Shown piece after piece: positions 1-8,838 of a DNA stretch of 64,000 nt. Made by a program: the position numbers and the translations under genes. Location: assembly GCA_021730635.1 (NCBI GenBank), contig JAJNNC010000005.1, positions 372,001 to 436,000 on the forward strand, read 5' to 3'. A model generated the notes under the pieces. That model saw only the letters and a list, made by a program, of their open reading frames with translations. It did no database searches and was not told where the DNA came from. How positions within the stretch are numbered: the first letter of the stretch is position 1; the number at the start of each line of letters is the position of its first letter. This DNA comes from Catalimonadaceae bacterium JC749 (GTDB lineage: Bacteria; Bacteroidota; Bacteroidia; Cytophagales; Cyclobacteriaceae).

Positions 1-80
1 ATATTTTGGGTCATCTCCATTTTCGTGGGCTGAGACAATTTCAACTCAGTTTTTCTGCTTATTTTTTCCGGGGCACACAT
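1..80 (-). CDS. possible start of a downstream gene, cut by the window edge
   Basis: Reading the minus strand from an ATG whose complement lies at 78-80, the frame stays open to the edge for about 26 codons (begins MCAPEKISRK). It lies 16 bases after the stop of the ABC ATPase, the tight spacing seen elsewhere in this locus, so it may be the next gene of the polysaccharide operon. The fragment is too short to assign to a family. An open frame of this size could also be chance. Confidence 0.3.
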   Translation of the reverse strand, partial: MCAPEKISRKTELKLSQPTKMEMTQN

Positions 81-96
81 AACTTAATGATATATC

Positions 97-1419
97 TTAA
101 GCATTCTTTAAAACTAAAGGACAGGTGTTCCACTCCAGTTTAGGCCGTATAACTCCCTCGAAGCTTTCTTTAAACTCTTTTCGCATATCTCCAGAGTCTT
201 CAACAGTGAAAGAAACCGCTTCTCCAGTATCGGCAACATAAACAGTTGAATTCTGTAGGAATACAACATTGACTATATAGTATCCTTCGTTCAAGAAATA
301 AGCAGGAATTTTTACTCTGGATCGATAAGTTCCTTTGCCAAATTTGGAGCCAGAAAATGGATCAATGTTGGCCGTGGTAGAAGGCCAGTTGCCGGAGGAT
401 AATACAAAGATGCCCTGTTGGTTGAATAATTGAATACTACTAGTCAAACACACACCCTCTGCTTCAGCACAAAAGTCTATCTCAATATATATATCTTCAT
501 TGTCTAATAAAGTATTAGTCACCTGATGGGCTTGATTTAATGCTCTAACCGCCATTAGCCGTACTACTTTGTTGCCTGGAGCTTGCGCTTGATTATACCA
601 GAATACTTCTGGTTTTCCTTTATAAAAGGTTATATCCTCGTAAGTTTTTAACACCTCCTTTGCTGTGCCCTTCAAATAAATTTTACCTAAATCAAGTAAG
701 ATAGCATGTGTACATAGATTTTTTATGGTTTCCATACTATGACTGACGAAGAGAACAGTCTTACCTTCTCTGGCTATCTGGCTCATTTTTTTCATGCACT
801 TTCTTTGGAATTCGATATCACCTACCGACAAAGCTTCGTCAATGATTAAAATTTCCGGATCAAGATGGGCTGCCACAGCAAAGGCTAGTCGAACATACAT
901 TCCGCTACTGTACCTTTTGACAGGTGTTTCTATATATCGTTCTACACCGGAAAAGGCAATAATTTCATCTAGTTTGCTTTTGATTTCTCGTTTGGTCATC
1001 CCTAGGATAGCTCCATTCAGGAAAATATTTTCTTTACCGGTGAGGTCTGGGTGAAACCCCGTGCCTACCTCGAGCAGACTGGCAATATGACCTTTTACTT
1101 TGATTTGACCAGCAGTAGGTAAAGTAATTCTGGATAATATTTTTAATAGCGTGGATTTTCCTGCTCCGTTCTTGCCGATGATTCCTAAAACCTCGCCCTT
1201 TTTTACTTCAAAATTAATATCTTTGAGTGCCCAGAAATCTCTATCTTTCAAAGCTTGTTTTTCTTCTTCCTCCTCTGTTTCATCCACGATAATAGATTGA
1301 CCTTTCTTGGTGACTCTCATCCACCATCGGTTTACATCCTGTAGTAAGATACCCGTATTGATACTGCCTAATTGATATCTTTTGCTTAAGTTCTCTACTT
1401 TGATTACTACTTCTGACAT
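97..1419 (-). CDS. ABC transporter ATP-binding protein, Wzt-type polysaccharide exporter
   Basis: This is the cytoplasmic ATPase of an ABC-2 polysaccharide exporter. Visible motifs are Walker A GIIGKNGAGKST (about residues 79-90), signature YSSGM (about 170), Walker B ILIIDE followed by the D-loop (about 190-201) and the switch His in FVSHS. After about residue 260 comes a beta-rich C-terminal extension like the Wzt carbohydrate-binding domain, which in characterised systems recognises the modified glycan end. I start it at the second Met (MSEVVIKVEN), as relatives do; the upstream Met at 1437 would overlap the permease stop. It is paired with the permease just upstream. An insert of four to five consecutive Glu near residue 50 is unusual. 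Confidence 0.93.
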   Translation of the reverse strand: MSEVVIKVENLSKRYQLGSINTGILLQDVNRWWMRVTKKGQSIIVDETEEEEEKQALKDRDFWALKDINFEVKKGEVLGIIGKNGAGKSTLLKILSRITLPTAGQIKVKGHIASLLEVGTGFHPDLTGKENIFLNGAILGMTKREIKSKLDEIIAFSGVERYIETPVKRYSSGMYVRLAFAVAAHLDPEILIIDEALSVGDIEFQRKCMKKMSQIAREGKTVLFVSHSMETIKNLCTHAILLDLGKIYLKGTAKEVLKTYEDITFYKGKPEVFWYNQAQAPGNKVVRLMAVRALNQAHQVTNTLLDNEDIYIEIDFCAEAEGVCLTSSIQLFNQQGIFVLSSGNWPSTTANIDPFSGSKFGKGTYRSRVKIPAYFLNEGYYIVNVVFLQNSTVYVADTGEAVSFTVEDSGDMRKEFKESFEGVIRPKLEWNTCPLVLKNA

Positions 1420-1429
1420 ACCTATAATA

Positions 1430-2299
1430 CTACACAATATCCATATAACTTTTCTCAGACTTATTAAATATCAAGATACCAATAAACAGCGAGATGCATG
1501 TAAAAACAATGCTGTAACCAACCTGCCATACATTAAACTCTCCTTGACCAACCAAAGAATATCTGAACATTTCTACAATAGGAGTAATAGGGTTGATAAG
1601 TATCAGAATTTTATACCTTGCCTCAATAAAAGAAAGGGGATAAATAATTGGGGTTGCATACATGAGAAGCTGTAGTCCAAATGAAACAAGAAAAGATAAA
1701 TCCCTGTATTTAATGGTTAAAGTAGAAACAATAAGTCCCCATCCTAAGCCTAAAGCACCAATAATAGATACTAATATAGGTAAGAAAAATATATAGCTAT
1801 TTACCCCAATATTGCTATTGAAATAATAAATGTAGTAACCAAGGATGACTAGTAAGATAGCCAATTGAATGCCGAATTTAATCAAAGCAGAAATGATACT
1901 GGATATAGGCACGATCATTCTGGGGAAATATACTTTTCCAAACAGATCAGCGTTTTCTGTTAATGTATTGGATGTATTGATAAGGCAGGTAGAAAAGTAG
2001 TTCCAGATAACCAGACCTGATAGGTAGAAAAGTGCAGGAGGCACTTCATCCGTGGGTATTTTGACTACTCTGTTGAAGATGATGGTAAATACAAAAGTTG
2101 TAAGCAATGGATTGATAATATACCATAAAGGGCCTAGAATGGTTTGTTTATAAATAGAAATAAAATCTCGTTTAACAAATAAAGAAAGCAAATCCCTGTA
2201 CTTCCAAAGATCGCCCAAGTGAAGATCAAACCATGCTGATTTGGGTTCAATGACTAATGTCCATTCTTCCGTGTCTGTATTGGCTGAATTTTGTTGCAT
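1430..2299 (-). CDS. ABC-2 type permease, Wzm-like polysaccharide exporter
   Basis: A 289-aa inner-membrane protein with about six hydrophobic segments and the ABC-2 polysaccharide-export signature region near the N terminus (FVKRDFISIYKQTILGPLW). Length and layout fit Wzm/KpsM/RfbD-type permeases that carry lipid-linked O-antigen or capsule chains across the inner membrane. Its stop lies about 10 bases before the chosen start of the Wzt-like ATPase, so the two form one translational unit. The protein has a typical cytoplasmic N-terminal amphipathic stretch before the first membrane segment. Confidence 0.93.
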   Translation of the reverse strand: MQQNSANTDTEEWTLVIEPKSAWFDLHLGDLWKYRDLLSLFVKRDFISIYKQTILGPLWYIINPLLTTFVFTIIFNRVVKIPTDEVPPALFYLSGLVIWNYFSTCLINTSNTLTENADLFGKVYFPRMIVPISSIISALIKFGIQLAILLVILGYYIYYFNSNIGVNSYIFFLPILVSIIGALGLGWGLIVSTLTIKYRDLSFLVSFGLQLLMYATPIIYPLSFIEARYKILILINPITPIVEMFRYSLVGQGEFNVWQVGYSIVFTCISLFIGILIFNKSEKSYMDIV

Positions 2300-2375
2300 T
2301 TTCAGTTTATCAAGCTAAACTTTGATGACTTTACTTAGTCAAATATTTTATGCTTTATCTCTAAATAATGGGCTT

Positions 2376-3419
2376 TTAACTTTTTTTTAAAGCAATTTCA
2401 GTATCTAAATTGTATTTGGAATAAGGATTAACATAGTGAAAAAGCGTATTTATGATAACTTTAAGGTATAACTTTAAAACGCGATAGACAATGCGTGGCT
2501 TTTTACTAAAAGCCAGTGCCTGTTTGACCTGATATTGAGTTGATGACCAGTTGTGTGAATCTTTCCAGATTCCATTGGCTACCCCAATAAGGTATAATGC
2601 ACAATGTCTTTTAGAGCGGGAAGCCAATTTTTTTCTGTTGGGTTCAGGTACATGTTTCTCAATAAGCTGAATGGCATCTAAAAGATCTTGGAATATTCTA
2701 CCCGCTACAGCTTTTTCCCAACTTAATGACCCTTTGTGCCCTCTATAAGAGGCCAACACTTTGGGCGTATAGGCAATTGGAAAATGTTTTGCAATTCTCA
2801 CCCACATTTCCCAGTCTTCTCCGTAATTCACGCCATAAAAGCCACCCAGATTTTCATACACTTCCCGGCGTACTACCATGGCTACATATTGAATGCGTTG
2901 TTGTTCTGCTATCCGGAGTAACCAGTTGGTTAGTATACCATCTTTTTTTGCTTCGGCTGGATTGACATGTGTTTTTTTGCCATACTCGTTAATGAAGCTA
3001 TAATTGCAAAAGGCTGCACCAGCCTCAGGAAATTGCTTAAAAATTTGACTCATTTTGTTATAGAAACCTGGCTCAAGCCGGTCATCTCCATGAAGTAAAT
3101 GGACCAAATGACCTTTTGCCCGGTTAATGCACGTTTCAAAATTGCGTAAACTACCGACATTGGTTGGTTGGCAAAAATAACTTACTCTTCCCTGTCCAAT
3201 TTGTTTGACTAAAGCTTCAACATCAGCGTCACTACTGGCATCATCAACCACCTCAATTTGCATATCAAATTCTCCTTGATCCTGATTAAGAACACTTTTT
3301 AAGGTTTCTGCTAAGAAATGAGAACAGTTATGTACGGGAATCATGACTGACCATAAGGGTCTTTTATGATGTGAAGATAAAGGGGCTATCGTTGGAGGTG
3401 TAGTTGGAATGCGTTCCAT
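2376..3419 (-). CDS. glycosyltransferase family 2
   Basis: A 347-aa GT-A fold glycosyltransferase. The N terminus carries the nucleotide-binding start SVMIPVHNCS (about residue 25), the acidic VVDDASSDADV (about 58) and the metal-binding HGDDRL (about 114), with a downstream GEDWEMW motif (about 200) typical of the acceptor/catalytic region. It should add one sugar from a nucleotide-sugar donor to the growing repeat unit at the cytoplasmic membrane face. The first about 20 residues are a short low-complexity Pro/Thr stretch. Sugar specificity cannot be read from the sequence. Confidence 0.9.
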   Translation of the reverse strand: MERIPTTPPTIAPLSSHHKRPLWSVMIPVHNCSHFLAETLKSVLNQDQGEFDMQIEVVDDASSDADVEALVKQIGQGRVSYFCQPTNVGSLRNFETCINRAKGHLVHLLHGDDRLEPGFYNKMSQIFKQFPEAGAAFCNYSFINEYGKKTHVNPAEAKKDGILTNWLLRIAEQQRIQYVAMVVRREVYENLGGFYGVNYGEDWEMWVRIAKHFPIAYTPKVLASYRGHKGSLSWEKAVAGRIFQDLLDAIQLIEKHVPEPNRKKLASRSKRHCALYLIGVANGIWKDSHNWSSTQYQVKQALAFSKKPRIVYRVLKLYLKVIINTLFHYVNPYSKYNLDTEIALKKS

Positions 3420-3508
3420 AAAGATATTATAAAAGGCTAGGAGTAGTTATTGTTCTAGTTTAAAATAATAGATAAAATTTCTCTAACAGGCAGCTACAAA
3501 ATATTAAA

Positions 3509-4387
3509 TTAATTAAGAGAATTAGAATATTTTTTAATGTATTTTTTTTTATGTTCAGGGAATTCCTGAACCATTAAAGCATTTTGTCTTTTGATTTCTC
3601 TCATTTTAATTTGAATAAGAAATTCATAATAGGAAGTATTGACACAGTAAATTAATCCTGGGATACCTTCAGTGAAGCCTAAGTTTACCAGATAAGCCTG
3701 GAGAAATCTCAATAATGGCCATCCGGGAAGTTTACTTAACCACGATTTTAGTGCAGGATTTCGCTTACTGCTATGGCGAGCAAATATTTGCTTAAAAGGA
3801 GGGCAATTATTGATTCTTGCTATTGCTTCCAGGCTGGAGTATTTGTTATGCCGTTCTATCCAATGAAACCATCCTTTCGAAAAACCATAATGTAGATATG
3901 GTTCTTTAATGTATTCAATACGGCCAACTACTTGATCCTCTTTTTGCCCATGGCCAAAATCCTGAAACCTGGCTCTGCCTTTTCGCATAATCCTAAATTG
4001 CCATTTTGGAAAATTGTCACAATGTTTTAGCCATTTTCCATCCAGCATCATTTTCCAGCAGCAGTAAAATCCGGCGACTTCATTATCGGCAGTTCTGATT
4101 GCCGCAAACATAGCCTCACGAAAGGAATTTGTTACTACTTCATCTGCATCTAGAAACAAAATCCAATCATTTTTTATAGTTAGATAGTCAAGCGCATAAT
4201 TTCTTTGCTGGCCAAAACTCTTGAAGGAATTATACCAGATGTTTACCCCATATCGTTGTGCAATTTCAATGGTTTGGTCAGTGCTGCCAGAATCTAGTAC
4301 ATGGATATCGTTTGACCATCGGACCGAAGTCAAGCATGTAGAGAGGTCATTTTCTTCATTCTTAGTGAGTATAATTACTGAGATCAT
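3509..4387 (-). CDS. glycosyltransferase family 2, WaaE/KdtX-like
   Basis: A 292-aa GT2 protein with MISVIILTKNEE at the start, VLDSGSTDQT near residue 31 and ILFLDADE near residue 76. These, with the central WFHWIERHNKYS-type segment, match the LPS core beta-glucosyltransferase WaaE/KdtX subgroup. It probably transfers a hexose to a lipid-linked acceptor. The start codon lies 5 bases after the stop of the methyltransferase upstream, so the two are cotranscribed. Donor and linkage are unknown. Confidence 0.9.
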   Translation of the reverse strand: MISVIILTKNEENDLSTCLTSVRWSNDIHVLDSGSTDQTIEIAQRYGVNIWYNSFKSFGQQRNYALDYLTIKNDWILFLDADEVVTNSFREAMFAAIRTADNEVAGFYCCWKMMLDGKWLKHCDNFPKWQFRIMRKGRARFQDFGHGQKEDQVVGRIEYIKEPYLHYGFSKGWFHWIERHNKYSSLEAIARINNCPPFKQIFARHSSKRNPALKSWLSKLPGWPLLRFLQAYLVNLGFTEGIPGLIYCVNTSYYEFLIQIKMREIKRQNALMVQEFPEHKKKYIKKYSNSLN

Positions 4388-4392
4388 GAGTA

Positions 4393-5010
4393 TTAACTTT
4401 TTTTAAATACCATAATCATTGATTTCCATAAAAAAGGAATCCTTCCCACACCCTTAAAAGAGCATTCAGAGAAACCTTCATTAACAAATAATGATGTCAG
4501 GGTAGATCTCGACCAAAATTTAATGTGACCGCCAGTTCTCAAAGGATGATGATGAAAATCCCATTTATTCATAATGGCTAACATCACATTTTTTAGATAA
4601 CCATGGTAGGGGGTAGAAATTATGACAACACCTTCTTTTTTAAGTGCGTAATTGATTGCTTTTGTAAGTTGGATTGGATCAAACAAATGTTCAACCACCT
4701 CCAGACATATAATTGCATCAAATGCATTTTTCCATTCTGTTGGCAGAGGATCACCCACACCCAATCTCCTTACGTCTGCTTGTGTATGTTGTTTTGCAAA
4801 CTCAAAACCTTCATAATCGGGTTCCATGGCTGCAACTTGTAGACCTAGTGATACCCATGTTGGAATAGTAGCACCATTTCCAGTGCCTATGTCTAGTAGG
4901 GAAGTAGCATTATATTTTTTTATATTGTCAATAGTAGTTGGTAAAAGATACGAGTGACTATGCTCTGACTTATTAGAAAGCCATCCATATCTATTTGCAA
5001 TAGTTTTCAT
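4393..5010 (-). CDS. class I SAM-dependent methyltransferase
   Basis: A 205-aa Rossmann-fold methyltransferase. Motif I is LLDIGTGNGA (about residue 39), the acidic end of strand 2 is the MEPD segment, and the post-motif LEVVEHLFDP (about 103) is the common Methyltransf_11/23 signature. The C-terminal half includes IISTPYHGYLKN. In this locus it could O-methylate a sugar or cap the chain end, a role known for some Wzm/Wzt-exported glycans. Here that is inference from position only. Confidence 0.85.
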   Translation of the reverse strand: MKTIANRYGWLSNKSEHSHSYLLPTTIDNIKKYNATSLLDIGTGNGATIPTWVSLGLQVAAMEPDYEGFEFAKQHTQADVRRLGVGDPLPTEWKNAFDAIICLEVVEHLFDPIQLTKAINYALKKEGVVIISTPYHGYLKNVMLAIMNKWDFHHHPLRTGGHIKFWSRSTLTSLFVNEGFSECSFKGVGRIPFLWKSMIMVFKKS

Positions 5011-5036
5011 TATATTTTACTTTTTTGAATAAAATT

Positions 5037-5615
5037 TTAAGATAACTTATTTGCTAAATCGGGAAGTATTTTTGGCCTTTCCTTAATGGGTTGGCATGGA
5101 TGACCAGTGCAAACCATCCATTCAGGCATATCTTTATGAACTACTGACCTGGCACCAATGACACAGCCTTCACCAATGGTAACGCCCGGATGAATAAAAG
5201 CTTCCGTAGCAACCCATACATAATCCCTAATAGTGATCGGCGAAGTGATCAAAGGGAAACCAGATTTTACATAATCATGTGTGCCTGTGACGATATGAGC
5301 ACCCTGAGAAATTACAGTACGTTTGCCAATCTTGATTTTGTCTTGAGAATACAGAATAACGCCGTTAGCTATTCCGCATTCATCCCCAAGTTCAAGATTC
5401 CAGGGAGCCCAAATTCTAACTTGAGGATATACATGGACTCCCTTCCCTACCTTGGCGCCAAATAGTCGAAGTAAAAGAGAACGCCAACTATGTAATGGGT
5501 TAGGAGTAAATTTGAAGAAAACGAGTGAAACAAAATTCCATAAAACACGGTTAATTCGATTCCGCAGAGGAAATGATGGTCCTTTGTAGGTGTCTTGATT
5601 GTAAGTCGACATCAA
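5037..5615 (-). CDS. WcaF-like hexapeptide-repeat acyltransferase
   Basis: A 192-aa left-handed beta-helix protein. The N-terminal segment LHSWRSLLLRLFGAKVG and the following hexapeptide repeats (for example VGKGVHVYPQ, IKIGKRTVIS, VTIGEGCVIG) match the WcaF/NodL/LacA-type O-acetyltransferase group. The catalytic-type His of this family is in VTGTHDY (about residue 111). It probably O-acetylates a sugar of the polysaccharide using acetyl-CoA. Two Met codons open the frame; either may be used. The 26-base gap to the next gene suggests the same operon. Confidence 0.88.
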   Translation of the reverse strand: MMSTYNQDTYKGPSFPLRNRINRVLWNFVSLVFFKFTPNPLHSWRSLLLRLFGAKVGKGVHVYPQVRIWAPWNLELGDECGIANGVILYSQDKIKIGKRTVISQGAHIVTGTHDYVKSGFPLITSPITIRDYVWVATEAFIHPGVTIGEGCVIGARSVVHKDMPEWMVCTGHPCQPIKERPKILPDLANKLS

Positions 5616-5706
5616 AGATTTATGTAAATATTACAGTAAACTAAAGAGGTTCACTTTAATAAAATATTGCATTAAAGGCCTACTATTAGCTAGTAAATTG
5701 TAACTG

Positions 5707-6981
5707 TTATTTTAGTATGCATTCAATCCATCGCTGGGAAACAGATTCTATTGAATAAAGTCTTTCATAACATTGAGTGGCTTGTTTACTCATATATTGT
5801 TTCTGTAAGATAGATGATGATTGCCATTCTTCTAATACTTTTATAGTTCCATTTAAAGAATCATCTGCAACTATTCCCGCGCCTGTTGTTTCAATCTCTT
5901 TCCAGATATTCACCTGATTGGAGATTAGAACTGGCTTGCCACAAGCTAAAGCCTCAACAATAGCTATCCCAAAATTTTCCTGGTGGCTTGGTAATATAAA
6001 AGCTTCACATCCATAAAACGCACCCCATTTTGAAGGGCCGCTAAGCATACCGGGGAAAAAGACAGAATTTCGCAATGCTTCTGATTTTGAAACCAAATCT
6101 ATTAAATATTTCCCATAAGGACTTTCTAACCCAGGGCCTGCAATAACCAGTTTGGGTAGCTTTGTATTTACTTCCTGATAATCAGTTATTTCTTCTGAAC
6201 CATCGGTAACAGACAATATTTTTTCCTTATACTTTGCTTCTTTTGTATGTATTTCTGCATATGCCTTAATTAAAAGATCAACTCCTTTCTTTTCATGAAT
6301 ACGGCTAAGAAAAAGAAGATACGAATGTTCTTGAACCTCAGGACATTTTTTAAGAAAAGCACTGCGCATTTCAGGCTCATATTCAGGAGGCTTGGAAACG
6401 CCCAAACCAACATTGAATTCCTTTTTTGGCTGATAAGGACGAAATGGCTCTCTTGCTAATTGTAGTTCTGCTTCGCATGTAAAAAGCATAGCATCTGCCT
6501 TATTAACTACTTTTTCTTCTATCAATTTCCAGTAAATCCAGTTCCGAATAGCTTTCAATTTTCTGCCAGGTGCTTTTTGAAAATAAGGATCAAGCATACC
6601 GTGAGGCATAACAAAAAGTCTGGGTATTTTAGCTTTTCCGCAAGCTGAACTTTTCAGTTGTCTTCTGTATTGATTAACTGCCTTTCTAACAGCATAACTA
6701 TGGTATTGCCACAGGCCATGTATAATGATTGTATCAAACCTGGAAAGATTTTTTAAAAGCCATGAAATTAGATTATTAGTGTATTTCCATGCCCCTTTTG
6801 CAGGTCCAAATGTATGTATTGGGAAAGGATCCTGACCTAGAAAAGTTGCTGTAGGATCATCTAAGCTAACAACTTCATTTTGGATACCCCTTTTCTCCAA
6901 CTCTGGCACCAAATTACGAATCACTTGACATGGCCCTCCACTAATTGGATCCATTCCACCTATAACATGAAGTGTCCTCAT
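5707..6981 (-). CDS. glycosyltransferase family 4
   Basis: A 424-aa GT-B glycosyltransferase starting MRTLHVIGGMDPISGGP, the usual N-terminal strand and Gly-rich loop. The C-terminal domain has the family pattern HQENFGIAIVEALACGKPVL (about residues 340-360), whose Glu residues bind the nucleotide sugar. I start it at 6981; the longer frame to 7080 would overlap the acyltransferase by 83 bases, while this start leaves a 16-base gap. The central HGLWQYHSYAVRKA and MPHGMLDPYF segments resemble a subgroup common in exopolysaccharide loci. Confidence 0.9.
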   Translation of the reverse strand: MRTLHVIGGMDPISGGPCQVIRNLVPELEKRGIQNEVVSLDDPTATFLGQDPFPIHTFGPAKGAWKYTNNLISWLLKNLSRFDTIIIHGLWQYHSYAVRKAVNQYRRQLKSSACGKAKIPRLFVMPHGMLDPYFQKAPGRKLKAIRNWIYWKLIEEKVVNKADAMLFTCEAELQLAREPFRPYQPKKEFNVGLGVSKPPEYEPEMRSAFLKKCPEVQEHSYLLFLSRIHEKKGVDLLIKAYAEIHTKEAKYKEKILSVTDGSEEITDYQEVNTKLPKLVIAGPGLESPYGKYLIDLVSKSEALRNSVFFPGMLSGPSKWGAFYGCEAFILPSHQENFGIAIVEALACGKPVLISNQVNIWKEIETTGAGIVADDSLNGTIKVLEEWQSSSILQKQYMSKQATQCYERLYSIESVSQRWIECILK

Positions 6982-6997
6982 AAAAGATTGTATAAAA

Positions 6998-7660
6998 TCA
7001 ATAGACGAATCCCTCTGTTCTGACGAAATATTTTGCCTCAGGATTAATCTTGCTGATAGGCTTTGCCGGAACACCTCCAAATAGAGTCCATTCGTCCAGA
7101 TACTGTTTGTTTAGTAAAGATTTGGCTCCTAAAACTGAATAGGCAGGTAAAGAGGCACCTCCTAAAACCACAATGTTAGTTCCCACAAAAGCATATTCTC
7201 CAATAGTGATAGGAGCACAATCCTGTCGGTTTTCCACCACATCAATGGAATGCGTTAATAATTGTGATTGATATCCTGCTATGGTTGCAAAACGACCTAT
7301 GGTAATCAAATCGGTACAATCTATATGGTGATTTTTTGTAATCGCTGCGTATTCACCCAGATGTAATTCTGCCTTTCTCACCTTCTTGTGGTGAAAATGT
7401 AAGGAGTTACTTTGAGTGGGAAATCCTGTTATCCAGTTGTTGCGTCCGATAGTAGCATTCTTTCCCATGACTATGCAATCCAGGTGAACAGCTACTGTAA
7501 AATGGTCAATCCGCGCACCGGCTTCCATCATAAGTTTTTTAGGAAAAATCCAGGCCAGGCCAATTTTTGCTTCTGGATGGATTTTGTAACCAAACCAGGC
7601 ATTCAAAACTAAGCGCCTTATGGGCCAGGGAAGGCACATGGTCATTAACTTCAATAACAT
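6998..7660 (-). CDS. hexapeptide-repeat acyltransferase
   Basis: A 220-aa protein built mostly of left-handed beta-helix repeats (for example IGEYAFVGTNIVVLGGA, VMGKNATIGRNN). The C-terminal SVLGAKSLLNK and GGVPAKPI pattern is typical of sugar O-acyltransferases of the LacA/WcaF superfamily. It differs clearly from the other acyltransferase at 5037, so at least two acylation steps are predicted. Its start codon overlaps the stop of the upstream glycosyltransferase by one base, giving translational coupling. Confidence 0.85.
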   Translation of the reverse strand: MLLKLMTMCLPWPIRRLVLNAWFGYKIHPEAKIGLAWIFPKKLMMEAGARIDHFTVAVHLDCIVMGKNATIGRNNWITGFPTQSNSLHFHHKKVRKAELHLGEYAAITKNHHIDCTDLITIGRFATIAGYQSQLLTHSIDVVENRQDCAPITIGEYAFVGTNIVVLGGASLPAYSVLGAKSLLNKQYLDEWTLFGGVPAKPISKINPEAKYFVRTEGFVY

Positions 7661-8817
7661 TAATAGGGCATTTTTATGGTATCTGCCTGATGTAGATCAA
7701 GATATGCATTGATAATTTTCGCAGTCTCAAAACGTTGGATATTTTGAAATCCTCTCTGAATTAAATCGGCACGAAAAGCTTCATCGTTGAGTGATAGCAA
7801 TGCCTGTGCAAATTCATGAGGATTGTAGGGATTTACATGAATAGCTGCTCCACCACTTACTTCCGGCATGGGTTCTTTATTACTGGCTATTACAGGAGCT
7901 CCACAAGCTTGTGCCTCAATAACGGGCCACCCAAAGCCTTCTGAAAAAGATGGAAAAATAAGGGCCTGACAGGAGGAATAAAGAGCGACTAGCAAAGTAT
8001 GTGATGGTTTTACAACAGCATGAACTCTATCCTGTAACCCTAGTTTTTTTGCATGGCTCAGTAATGAAGCATCTAAGGGTTGACCAGCAAAATAAATGTA
8101 TCCATCCCATTGATTACCCAAAGCATGCACCATATCTAACAGCATCTTCCTATTTTTGCGAGGTAAACCAGAACCTACATGGAGGATATAAGGCTTTTGC
8201 AGATCAAGAGCTACCTCACTTAGTAGTTCCTGGCTTTTTTTTGTGTTTGTGGGCTTAAAATCAGCATTAAAGGCATTATATATTATGCACCAGTTTTTTT
8301 TATATTTACCCTGACTCCCACTTAACTCCATTAATTGATTGAGCGTAAGCTGAGAAACCGAGGCAAGTGTTTTGGCATTACTTAAATGAAATAAAATCCA
8401 TTTTTGCAACAATTTACCAAACGTAGAAGCCTCGCAATATGCATCTGCGAAACCCATGGCCCCTCTGATGGCTAATACATCATGGCAGGTAATGACTGTT
8501 CGGTCTGCTGGTAAATAATTTAAGTAAGGCGCATTCGAGTGGTCACAAATGTGAAAGCGAACATGGGATTGAAGGAATCGCTTACCTAGCAACCTCCACT
8601 GTAATAACAATGGAAAGATGACCCATTTATCAATATATCCCATCCATTTTCCTAAGCCAGAAGTAGTCTTGCGAAACTTTGCACCTAACAGGGGAATGGG
8701 TCGCCATACTTCAGTTTTTAAGCCTGCAACTCTGAAACCTCTTTCCAGCATCTGGGTAAAACGCTCCATACTTTCCTGCTGGTCCGGAGGATAATTCCCT
8801 ATTAGTATAATAGTCAC
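7660..8817 (-). CDS. glycosyltransferase family 4
   Basis: A 385-aa GT-B enzyme. It starts MTIILIGNYPPDQQ and carries LHVGSGLPRKNR (about residue 212), the hinge strand of mannosyl/rhamnosyl-type GT4 enzymes, and PSFSEGFGWPVIEAQACG (about 300-318), the donor-binding EX7E motif. It likely builds the repeat unit in the cytoplasm. It overlaps the next gene by one base. Donor sugar is unknown. Confidence 0.9.
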   Translation of the reverse strand: MTIILIGNYPPDQQESMERFTQMLERGFRVAGLKTEVWRPIPLLGAKFRKTTSGLGKWMGYIDKWVIFPLLLQWRLLGKRFLQSHVRFHICDHSNAPYLNYLPADRTVITCHDVLAIRGAMGFADAYCEASTFGKLLQKWILFHLSNAKTLASVSQLTLNQLMELSGSQGKYKKNWCIIYNAFNADFKPTNTKKSQELLSEVALDLQKPYILHVGSGLPRKNRKMLLDMVHALGNQWDGYIYFAGQPLDASLLSHAKKLGLQDRVHAVVKPSHTLLVALYSSCQALIFPSFSEGFGWPVIEAQACGAPVIASNKEPMPEVSGGAAIHVNPYNPHEFAQALLSLNDEAFRADLIQRGFQNIQRFETAKIINAYLDLHQADTIKMPY

Positions 8818-8838
8818 AGTTTTACTTATTCTGATTAA